Below, piece after piece: positions 1 through 9,845 of a stretch of DNA of 64,000 nucleotides; position 1 is the first letter of the stretch, and each line of letters begins with the position of its first letter. The position numbers were made by a program, and so were the translations under genes. Below the pieces are notes generated by a model. That model did no database searches, was not told where the DNA came from, and saw only the letters and a list, made by a program, of their open reading frames with translations. This DNA is from Stromatinia cepivora (lineage: Eukaryota; Ascomycota; Leotiomycetes; Helotiales; Sclerotiniaceae): positions 124,001 through 188,000 of the forward strand of contig RCTD01000035.1 in the NCBI GenBank assembly GCA_014898415.1, given 5' to 3'.

Positions 1-1840
1 ATGTTCCCAAGGATATCCGAAGACACGTTGATTACATCAGTCCTGGCATCAAACTCCTTGCACCAATTGAACATCCAAACAACAAGTTGAAGCGAAACGC
101 CGAAATGTTAGAGCATGAACTTTCTAAAAGAAACACACATGGGCTACTACAAGATGCTAAGCACAAGTACAACAGTACCAATGCTACCGATTTGAGTACT
201 TGTGATATTGCTATCACTCCAGCTTGTATCGCTGCGCTTTACCAAATTCCACCTGCGACTTTGTCTCATCCAAACAATTCCATGGGTATCTTTGAGTCCG
301 AGCTACAGTTTTATACACAGAACGATCTAGATTTGTTCTTCGCAAATTTCACGAAACATATTCCAAACGGTACACATCCAATCCCAGCAAACATCGATGG
401 TGGAATGCAATCAACCACTGATCCTTATTACGCTGGTGGTGAAGCGAATCTCGACATTCAACTTGCTTATCCAATTCTTTACCCACAACAAATTACTCTC
501 TATCAAGTCGATGACTATATTGTTCAAGCAAACCAAAATGATACCTACACATTTGGATTTAACACCTTTTTGGACGCATTAGATGGCGTAAGTTTAACTT
601 CCACCCCGAATTCGGGGAACAATTAAATAACATCTTCTAGTCATACTGCAACTTCACGGCCTACAATGAGACTGGCAATGATAAATACTTAGATCAAGCC
701 TATCCTGACCCTCTAACTGGAGGATGGCAAGGCTCCCTCATGTGTGGTACCTTCACTCCCACCAACGTGATTTCTCTATCATACGGTGGACAAGAATCCG
801 ACCTCCCAATCGCATATCAAAAGCGACAATGTCTGGAGTATTTGAAACTAGGTCTCCAAGGAGTATCATTCCTTTACGCCTCAGGCGATTCCGGTGTTTC
901 CAGTAAGTTCCAAATTCGACTCTTTAGATCCAACTTTCCCTTTTCTCACTCGAAAACTAACACAAACCTCCAGACTATCCAGGTGACATTGACGGCCCAA
1001 CCGGTTGCCTTGGTCCAGATCTCAACATCTTCAACCCCACCTGGCCTGGTACCTGCCCCTACGTAACCTCCGTCGGCGCCACAAAAGTCTATCCCGGCTA
1101 TACCGTCCACGACCCCGAATCCGCCGTCTACGATCCCGCCGGTGACCCCTATTCCTCAAACTATTCTTCCGGAGGCGGTTTCAGTAACATCTATCCAATC
1201 CCCGACTATCAAGCTAAATTCGTTGCAAAGTTTTTCGATAAACATAATCCGCCTTATCCTTATTATAGCGCCTTGAGCAACGATACGGATGACATCCAAA
1301 CATTACCTGATATTGGGGCATTGGCCGGGAAAACTGGGGGCATTTATAATAGGATTGGAAGGGGTATTCCGGATGTAGCTGCCAATGGGGATAACATCGC
1401 TGTAAGTCTCTCACACCTATTCTGATACATCGCCCTCTTTCTTACGTAATATTTAGATATACAATGGCAACAATTTCCAGCTCAGCGGAGGCACATCAGC
1501 TAGTACACCTATCTTCTCGGCGGTTATCAATCGTATTAACGAAGAGAGAATTAATGTTGGGAAGGGCCCGATTGGTTTCTTGAATCCGTCGTTGTATGCT
1601 AATCCGGGCATGTTGAATGATATTGTTAATGGGACGAATCCGGGGTGTAATACGGTTGGATTTTCGGCGGTGCCTGGGTGAGTTTTTCTCTTCTCTTCTC
1701 TTTTTGTGTTTTGTGTGATGGGATATATGTGAGAGATAATAGAATGCTAACTTGTAACAATGAATAGATGGGATCCAGTAACTGGTCTTGGTACACCTAA
1801 TTATCCGAAGATGTTGAAATATTATATGGGGTTGCCATAG
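1..1840 (+). CDS. Sedolisin-type (S53) serine-carboxyl tripeptidyl peptidase, 5' truncated by window edge
   Basis: Secreted acid protease that removes tripeptides from protein N-termini. Exons <3..587, 641..902, 974..1401, 1457..1677 and 1768..1840 join in frame; all four introns have GTAAGT or GTGAGT donors and AG acceptors. The frame is open at base 3, so the signal peptide and most of the propeptide lie outside the window. The end of the propeptide is seen as CDIAITPACIAALYQIPP. S53 catalytic residues are visible: Glu and Asp in GGEANLDIQLAYP, the oxyanion Asp in ASGDSGVS, and the nucleophile Ser in SGGTSASTP. The C-terminal Ca2+-site pattern NDIVNGTNPGC...GWDPVTGLGTP is intact and the protein ends GLP. 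Several N-x-S/T sequons fit secretion. It reads as functional. It could equally be called a SedB-like or TppA-like enzyme; the subfamily cannot be decided from a partial protein. Confidence 0.93.
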
Positions 1841-2257
1841 TGTGTTTTTATGAATCTTTAGTCATAGGATGATATTTTGCTGAATTATCAGTTTGATTCG
1901 ATAAATATTAGTTCTAAGAATATTTAAATATATACAATCGAAACCCGTCTTCAAAACAATACTTGCTATTATACCAGTGGATATAAAGAAAATAAGTCAT
2001 TCTTATCTGATATGCATAAAACATAAGTCCTTGAACTACTTATTTCTGTTGAATATTTTTACTACGTCTCTCATCTCATATCTTAGAGCTGACAGAACAA
2101 GGATATTCAAAATCTTCTGATCAATTGAACAAACATTCTATTTCAAAATACTATCACCATCACATGATGATATAAAAATCCTAATAACCACACCATATTT
2201 CATCTACCCCTCACTTACTCCCCCTTAAGAACTCCTTCCCCCCCTAACCCCACCCCC
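1841..2257. other. Convergent intergenic region
   Basis: The stretch separates the 3' ends of the S53 protease and the minus-strand pseudokinase gene. It is AT-rich to about 2200 and then C-rich on the plus strand. It presumably holds both 3' UTRs. No gene is seen. Confidence 0.6.
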
Positions 2258-4345
2258 TCACCCCTCTCCACCCACCAACCCACTAACATCATCCACCAAC
2301 ACCGCCACTGCCACCCCCAAAACCCATCTCCTCTCCCAATCCTCAATTTCCCTCTCCCCCTCCCCATCATCAACTCGAATCCTCATATTCCCCCTCTCAA
2401 TCCCGATTCCCTGCTCCATCAACATTCCTTTGATTTCAAAAAATGTGGTTCCAGCTTCCAGGTTTCGGAGATATATGTTGCCGGCTTGGCGACGGAAGAG
2501 ATTGTTTTCGAGGACGTGGCAGATGAGGATGGTGGGGAGGTATATGGGAGGTATGGCGGCGATGAGGAGGGGGTCGTCGGGACCGGGTTGGAAACCTTGG
2601 GGAAGATTTAAAGGAGGTGATGGAGGTGGATTATTGGAGGTAGGAGGGGGAGCACGTGGTGGTGCGCCGACGGGCCGACGCGGGATTTGATGGGGTGGTG
2701 CCCCTACTGGTCGACGCGGAATAAGATTTCTGGGTTGTGGGATTGCGGCTTGTGGGACAAAGGGAGGAAGTTGTGCGATATCTGCCGGTCTTGGAGGAGA
2801 GTAATTGGGTGGTGGGCGCTCGAGACCTTCGCCCCATTCAGGCCGAGGAAGTGCGTGGCCTGCAGGCGCATTGTATGCGTATGCTGGAAGATAATCGTCG
2901 GGTTCGGCTTCTACTGCTGCTCGGCGATCAGGAATGTCGGCGGGTGCTTGCTGCTGGATGGGCATTGGACGATCAGGTGGTGGTCGGTTCATGCGGGGTT
3001 CCGGTGGTGCAGCCTCAAGGTCTAATCCGGGTGGAGGTGCTTGAGGAGGTCCTTGTTGAGGTAGAAGGTGAACAGCCGGTTGTTGTGGATTAAGAGCAGC
3101 CCCAAGATTAGCTCGAGCAAGACCGGCCTTTGTTATTTCAAATAATTCTGCAACATTTCGCCGCATCGATGGCTCAATCAAAAGGCATTCCCGAATAGTC
3201 GATATTAACTTCCGACTATATCCAAGATCTTCCTCTCTTCGGACTCTGCTACCGATCGTATATTTTCCATTTGCTAGGCGATGTGTACTGCGATCCCAGA
3301 TTTGTTCTACATTGTTCCAATCCACCTCCTTGATCATATGGATTATACAAAACATTATCAGTCCTACTTGCCAGATGTTTGTTTTCGATGTGTAGGTAAC
3401 CGATTTAAGTTTATTGCCTCTTCCGGGCCGATCATCGGTTCGGTTATCTTTTAGCCATGGTCTCATACCTCTCATATCAGACGCGCACAATTGTTCCGGC
3501 GCACGCGAATTGACTTCTCCTCTACTATGAAATGCACGATGATATCTTTCATCCTGACGCCGCTGGATTTTAACAGCTCGTCGAAAAGAACCAACCTTCA
3601 AAGTAAAGCCCCTTACATGCTGTCCATCCACACAATTTTGGAGATAGATATTCCTTAGGTTGAGGTTGAAATGGACAATATCAACGGCATTGGATCCAGG
3701 TCCTCCTGTGCGATAATGAGCCGGATTCTCGGTGCCGTGATTCATGATAAGGACACTATGCGCAAGACAGTGGAAAAGCTCCCACGCTTGTCTCTCACTT
3801 ATCTTCGTGCCATCCCTGATTCCCTGCTTTATGAAACCATAAAGAGTTCCAGTGCAATATTCGAGTATCATTCTCTCGACCCTTCCCACATCCTGAGCTA
3901 ATGTATTTTTCCCCTCGTCCACCACAGCTTTTTTGAACAGTTTAACAATATGATGACCAATACCAGGCTGTAGTAGGGATTGCATATTCTCATAATGTTG
4001 TGACTCGTCACGTAGATTCGGTCTAGTTGAATGTGTTAGACCAGTTAGAGGGCGTTGCTTAACAATAACATGTTTTGATCCAAATTGTGTTCGCGCGCCC
4101 CAATGGCCCACCAAGCAATCGCTTGATGTTGAAAGTAATTTTATGCCTCGATATATTGGATATAATGGTTCCTGCCACAGCTGGTCAGTTTGAAGCCAAC
4201 GTTTCTGGCGTCGCAGCAACCCCGGATCATCAATTGAAACAAAATCTTGAGGTGGTTCCAATTCTCCTGGCATTCCACCATAATCTACAGGGTGTTGCCA
4301 TTCGTAAAACTCGAGATCCTGATCATTGAGATTTTCATCCGCCAT
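2258..4345 (-). CDS. Pseudokinase-like protein with proline-rich linker and C-terminal globular tail
   Basis: Single-exon ORF of 695 residues with an ATG at 4345. Residues about 60-400 follow a protein-kinase fold: a VAIK-like VIVK (Lys96), a catalytic-loop equivalent HFNLNLRNIYL (225-235), a DFG-region equivalent KVGSF (250-254), APE at 282-284 and NIWQVG at 323-328. Key acids are replaced: the HRD Asp is Asn227, the DFG Asp is Ser253 and the helix-F Asp is Asn323. No glycine-rich loop is recognisable. This points to a catalytically dead kinase. Residues about 420-580 are Pro/Gln/Ala-rich and probably disordered. The last roughly 100 residues form a distinct segment (NIYLRNLEAGTTFFEIKGML...) whose pattern could be a beta-grasp or ubiquitin-like fold; that is inference only. 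No ortholog name is recognised. The role may be scaffolding or pseudo-signalling. Confidence 0.8.
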   Translation of the reverse strand: MADENLNDQDLEFYEWQHPVDYGGMPGELEPPQDFVSIDDPGLLRRQKRWLQTDQLWQEPLYPIYRGIKLLSTSSDCLVGHWGARTQFGSKHVIVKQRPLTGLTHSTRPNLRDESQHYENMQSLLQPGIGHHIVKLFKKAVVDEGKNTLAQDVGRVERMILEYCTGTLYGFIKQGIRDGTKISERQAWELFHCLAHSVLIMNHGTENPAHYRTGGPGSNAVDIVHFNLNLRNIYLQNCVDGQHVRGFTLKVGSFRRAVKIQRRQDERYHRAFHSRGEVNSRAPEQLCASDMRGMRPWLKDNRTDDRPGRGNKLKSVTYTSKTNIWQVGLIMFCIIHMIKEVDWNNVEQIWDRSTHRLANGKYTIGSRVRREEDLGYSRKLISTIRECLLIEPSMRRNVAELFEITKAGLARANLGAALNPQQPAVHLLPQQGPPQAPPPGLDLEAAPPEPRMNRPPPDRPMPIQQQAPADIPDRRAAVEAEPDDYLPAYAYNAPAGHALPRPEWGEGLERPPPNYSPPRPADIAQLPPFVPQAAIPQPRNLIPRRPVGAPPHQIPRRPVGAPPRAPPPTSNNPPPSPPLNLPQGFQPGPDDPLLIAAIPPIYLPTILICHVLENNLFRRQAGNIYLRNLEAGTTFFEIKGMLMEQGIGIERGNMRIRVDDGEGEREIEDWERRWVLGVAVAVLVDDVSGLVGGEG

Positions 4346-5158
4346 GATGTTTCGACTGTATATCTGATAGACCGCTAAAAAATAATATTGAGGTGATTCA
4401 ATTGATTAGAGAAAAGTAGGAAATTGTTTTGCATTCCCAGGATGAAAAGTTATGCCCGAAACTTGGTGAACAAAGAAATATTTCCACGGACCAATAAAAG
4501 AATTCGAGAACACTCTTAGTTTACGGAAGCAGCCTCGGCATGGAAGATCTCATTTCCCATGACATGAAAGAATAATATCTACGAGCAGCCATAACTACTT
4601 AGTAGGCCTTGGAACCAGGAAAACGTTGATTTTCCTAAGTAGCATCTTTATAAGATGTTTGTCGTGTAAAAGCCTATTCTGCATCGGCTCAGCCAATGAA
4701 TGTTCAGTCTATCTTGAATTATGAAAGAGAGCTTCACAAATACAGTAAGTGAAACCGTCTGGAGGATCGGTATTGTTAGCAATAACACAGAAAATTGAAA
4801 TCATCAATTCAGCGAGGACACACTCCAACTTTGATTGGAATGAAACAACTTGAATCGAGGAAATATGATGATAGGATTTGGATAACATTTATGATCCTCC
4901 ACTTGACGTAAAAATGTGATTCATTTATACTGGCTTGTACCGTATATATTGACAGGATCTTCTCTTGTTTCATTCCTAAATATCTACTCGCAATTTACCG
5001 CAAAACTTCAGCTCTATTTAACTATATCTTGTCAAGTTTTACAGTATGAAGTAGTTAAACGAGGGGGCAAAGTTTTCGATATTTGAATCACGTCGCGTGA
5101 TCAATCTGTCATTCCTCCAAACTCGGTGTTGAGTGGCTAGCATGTTTGCTGGTTATGA
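4346..5158. other. Intergenic, no gene seen
   Basis: This is the upstream region of the pseudokinase gene and the 3' flank of the sirtuin gene. Only short, stop-interrupted frames are present. No promoter element is strong enough to name. Confidence 0.55.
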
Positions 5159-6578
5159 TCAAGGGTTTGTGGCGAGGTTGGAAGAGTTTGGCATATTTTG
5201 AGGCATAGTCGCATCGATGACAACACTCGAGTTTTCATCGCGCTTCTCAGTCAAAGAGCGTAAATCCACAAGCGCGGGTTTATTTGCGGCGTACTTTTCG
5301 TCTATAATGGGCGCCGATCGAACAACGGTCGTGGCTTCCTTCAGTACTATTCCATTCGTTATATCTGCAAGAAGCGGGCCCTAACAGGTATTCAGTCAGT
5401 ACTGCTGATCCAAAGCCCCATGAATCTCAAAGTAGAAGTATAGCTCAGGGCGTTCTTACCTTGTCAGCAGAAAATTCTGCGGGTGGTCGCGTAGGCATAG
5501 CTTCAGGAGTTGAAGGTGAGGGTGTCGAATTTATGGTCGGGTTTTTCTGGAGATCGGCAATTACCCTGTGTGTATGGTTGTCGGATAACTTTAATGCTTC
5601 ATCGATTTCACTCGTCAGCTTTTCGATGTCTGCTTCATGGCGCTCGTCTCTTGACATGTTGAGCCTAGCTTCTGCAGCCTTCTCAGCTTCTTTTTGTTTT
5701 GTATTTCCTCCAACTGAAATCCATAACTCTTCCAATTCCTCTCGCCATCCCAAGGCATCGGCTAGTTTCCTGACACCAGTGTCACAATCACCAAGAACAA
5801 CTACATCATCCAACCTACTCCCAAAATCGCCCACCGAAATCATGTTGAACAATAGTCTTGGGACCCTATCAGGGGGAAGGCTTGGCAGCGTAGCAAAGGG
5901 CTGAACACTTAAGCTGGTACCCATCACAATGATTAAATCAGCTGTCGCGGGAATCATTTTATGGCTGTGAAAGGCTTCTGGAAGCTGTTCACCAAAAAAT
6001 ACAATATCTGGTTTAACTAAACCACCACATTGTGGAACCAAACAAGTCGCAGGGTCTCCATCCTCTATGGCTTTCTTCATCATATCATCGGGATATTCGG
6101 TCTTGCAATCAATGCACCTTTGGGTTGCGAAACTTCCATGGGCTTCAATGACCTTTTCCGAAGAAACTCCAGCTCGACGTTCTAAACAATCGATATTCTG
6201 AGTAAAGAGCATTCTAAGCAATCCTTTCTTTTCGATCAACGCGACGAAAGCATGTGATATTGTAGGGTAGAATTGGCCAGGATAGAGTTCTTTTGCCAGA
6301 ACATAAAAGGGAGCCGGATTTTCGCGGAAGAAGTCGATATCGAAAACAGCTTCTGCATAAGGAAGATTAAGTTCGGCCAGATTGGCGTATATACCGGTCT
6401 CTGGTGAACGGAAGTCTGGTATGCCTGCACTAGTGGATATACCTGCTCCGGTCAAAACAACGATGTTCTTTGCTTGGCCATTTTTGATAAAACCGGCAAT
6501 CCCTTCGATAGAACGGGCTGGAAGCGTATGAGGAGGATCATTAGGATTGATTTGCGTATGAGACACTTCCTGGCCCAT
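5159..6578 (-). CDS. hst2: Hst2-type (class I) NAD+-dependent protein deacetylase, sirtuin
   Basis: NAD+-dependent lysine deacetylase of the Hst2/SIRT2 class. Two exons on the minus strand: 6578..5460 and 5380..5159, separated by a 79-bp intron (GTAAGA donor, TTAG acceptor), give 446 residues. Reading through the donor gives an abrupt four-residue end, while splicing adds 73 open codons. The ATG at 6578 has A at -3 and G at +4; the same frame continues upstream only from a TTG. Sirtuin motifs: GAGIS (44-48) and IPDFRSP, TQNID (126-130), catalytic His147 in EAHGSF, zinc Cys155/158/179/184, then MGTSLSVQPFA. The N-terminus MGQEVS fits the N-myristoylation pattern MGxxxS, suggesting membrane attachment (inference). 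The C-terminal extension is charged and partly helical. Functional by all visible residues. Confidence 0.93.
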
Positions 6579-7753
6579 CTTGGTGGTACTTCGTTGGGTT
6601 ACCACACTGTAGTTTGCCTGAATGGCAAGGTCGATGACCTCGATTGTGGTTTTGTGGTGATATTTTCTGGTTGGCTTATCCAAATATTTCCAGTATCGTG
6701 AAACAGCGGAGAAAATTTTGGATGAAGATTAAAGATCAACTTGAGATGCTGTCTGGCTCACCGGCTTTATATGGATAAATATACGAAGCATTCAGTAGGT
6801 AACTGCAATGAAATGATGACAGAAGTCGAAACACCAAATTGATCCAACGGTGACGAAATTAAATAATTCTCATGCAGTGAGTGAGTGCATCCAATGAAAT
6901 AATTCTGTAAGGAAAGCACCAGAAGAAGCCCGATAAGCGATAAGAGAGAGTGTCACGTGAATATAGAAAAGTGAAGAAGCACCCGATAAGTCTTATTGTG
7001 TGGAAAAAGAAGAGTGAAGAAATCCTACACTCTACACTTGACATTCAATCTAATCAATTCATTATTAAAGGATATTATCAGGGCTTACCCTAACAAGATT
7101 ATATCAAATTCAAATCGAAGCTCTTAATCTGTAGTGTAGTATAATTTCATCATCTGTTTACATACCTGCGCTACCCTCGCATTTAGACCAATCAGAGTTT
7201 TCTATCAAAACTCATTAGTCATTTCTATTTCTGATCATTACTCCAGTTCCTTTCCCCTTGGATAGGCAACCGAATTCTTTTACATCTTTGACCACCAGCC
7301 ACAATGCATTTGACGTTGTTGCATGTACGCAATATTATACTCCAGGTGATTCAAATTTACGTACATACATCGGATTTCAGCTAGATTTTCTTGTCCCTCT
7401 TGATTGCAAATTGCTTCCAAAGTATAACCACCAATGTATACCAAGACCTCAGCCACCCAGCCCTACTTTTTGAGAACGATGAGGCTACAGAGGCGTCAAT
7501 CCCATTTCTGACAACGGATGACGGATGACGCCGCACATTCAAGACACCTGGGCATAGATTACATTCTTGGCCGATAAGCTTATTTGCCTTAAGAACGTCA
7601 ACTCTGCTCCTATTCTCATATACTCGTATTATATAGGAGAGATTTTTGATGCATATTCATTTGTGCAAAGGATACATACTACTGCTGCTACTACTATCAT
7701 TGACTTGATTTCAAGTCGATGAATTCATCTCGTTCGAAAGTAGAAGAAAGGTC
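6579..7753. promoter_or_regulatory. Divergent promoter region, sirtuin / 7TM gene
   Basis: These 1175 bp lie between the oppositely oriented starts of the sirtuin and the seven-TM protein, so both promoters and 5' leaders must be here. The sequence has short stop-rich frames only. No binding site is called. Confidence 0.5.
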
Positions 7754-9845
7754 ATGCCGGCGATTCCTTTGGCTTCAGTGAACAATACAATAGCTAATAA
7801 CATCGTCACAAATGCTACAAGTGATGTTTTGCAAGTCGTATGCGCTTGGCCTGTATCTGGTCAATATGGACCAGGTTCACGTGTCTTGTAAGCCTTCTCC
7901 ATTTCTCCGCAGCTTTTCCCATGTGGCTCCACTCCCCTATCCGCAGATACTGCAAAATTAGCGTCAGCTTCCTAACATCTAGAATTTTCTTGCCTTTATA
8001 GATACTACGCTCTCGTAGCAGCATGTGTCTTCCTTCGAAAACAACAATGGCTGAAAGAAGCTTGTTTGGCAGCCGCACTTCTTTTCCCCGCCGTGGCCGC
8101 AATTCATGGCATCGTCCTCGCAGCTGTACATGTCGATGGTGAGTAGCTCAAGAGAAATGTCACTATCCCGTTTTTCTGACACCTCAAAATTTAGGTGCGG
8201 TCGATATGGATATTTACGGGGCTTTCCAGCTATGTTCGATAGGTATTTTGGCTGCACCGATAACTGTAAAGTTATCCCGAACATATTTTTTCGAAACTCC
8301 TGGTCGAAATACCATATTCTTATGGACTGGCTTAATATTTGCTGGTAAGTATCGGTCTCTATATTGCCGGCGACGCACCGCTAATGTTTAATCCCTTCAA
8401 GGTCTATTGAGCTTGACTGTGGAGTTCACCAGGATAAGCACAAGTCCTTGCTTGACTGATAGTAACGGACATCCAGCCCATTTCACTCTAGGCAACTTCA
8501 CCTATGATTCGACATGTGGCCTTACTTGTGATGTTGTTTCTGGCCCTTTTTCTCCAATGCGACGCGGATCGGCCAATAACATCTACGTTATTCCCGCACC
8601 GGACAAGCTCACTTTTGACACTATTACGCTTCTCTCGGCCGCTTGCTGCATTCCTGCTATACTTTCACTTGTGTCTATGTGGAACAAGATTCGTGAGACA
8701 AATTGGAACAATCGTTTCGGTCGCAAAGAAGAGCCAATTGACGCGCCGATTGAGGGCACCAACAATGCCACTGTTGGACAAATGAAAGAGGTCAACAGCT
8801 TGATCAGGTTCTTCCTAAGCGCTGTTGAAGTTCCTGTATTCGTAGGCGCAGTGCTAGCTATTCTCATTCTGGGTGAGAGAAACTTCTTCAGTCGCCAAGT
8901 TGCATATCAAACTGAACCCATTGCAACTATCGGTATGCACTTGATGTTATCATGTAGATTGTTCATTGCTAATGTTACTTGTTCTTGTTCGTAGGTCAAT
9001 GGGCACCCATTGTCGGAACTGCACTTGCTGTTTTCAGCTCCTTGTACCGTCTCTTCGCAGCAAATATGGAATCTGGCGATGGGAATTTAATTTCAAGTGC
9101 TCCGAAGCATCATGATTTCCCGAAGCAAGGAGTTGGTCTTGGAATAGCCCCAGGATCATCAACATCTGTCGCTCCAGGTGGCATTGAAATGATGCGTCAA
9201 AGTCTGTCAGATAGCAGCGCAAGAACTTCTCATGAGATAGAACATCACGAAATAGCACCGACTACGAGTAGTCGACCTCCACTTGGCCTAGCCAAATCGT
9301 CATCAGATGTAGGAAACAGACGAAAAGTAGCCAATGTTTTAACAGCAATCGGCAACTATATTGGTACTGCCGCAGAATTTCGTCTAGATGATTCCGAATT
9401 TAAACATGGAAAAGCAGTTGACTTTCCAGAGATTCCTGGAGAAGATCAGCGAAATCCAAAGCTGCCACATATTAGGGAAGCGTACAATCATACCCGCGAC
9501 GCCGATGGAAATATTACACCTGTGCTTCGTCCTTCCCGAGCACCGAGTATCAACGGCAGTATTATCTCAGGACTTGACATCGAGGCTAGCACGGGGACTG
9601 GCGAACCCGCATCACCTCGGTCGCCCACATCACAATTCTCCTCCTCCCCTGCAAATGGTGATCGTCCACGACCCCGCCGGGATACCCTCGAAGTTCCTTC
9701 GCAGGTTCATCACCATCTTACACGGTACGACACGTCCAGATCTGAGGGCCGGATCTCACCTGTAATTGTAGTTTCGTCTGAGACTATAGATGTACCTTCT
9801 CTGGTACATACACCCCTTCCTCCAAAACCGCCCACGCCACCTTGA
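7754..9845 (+). CDS. Seven-transmembrane integral membrane protein with long cytosolic tail
   Basis: Five exons, 7754..7887, 8002..8138, 8195..8344, 8402..8932 and 8995..9845, encode 600 residues. Every junction has a GT donor and AG acceptor and keeps frame. The N-terminus carries NNT and NAT sequons. Hydrophobic helices lie at about 45-58, 64-88, 95-117, 129-148, 212-235, 276-297 and 318-340. The loop between helices 4 and 5 holds several Cys and an NFT sequon, as in an extracellular loop. The tail, about 341-600, is Ser/Pro-rich and ends PLPPKPPTPP. Seven helices, a glycosylated N-terminus and a long tail give a GPCR-like topology, but no known fungal receptor class (Ste2, Ste3, cAMP-receptor-like, PTH11/CFEM) is recognised. 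The ligand and role are unknown; a non-receptor membrane protein is equally possible. Confidence 0.85.

Noticed and set aside
2430..3093. Plus-strand frames opposite the proline-rich part of the pseudokinase gene
   Set aside because: These are antisense shadows of a GC-rich coding region; they have no independent start context or motif.
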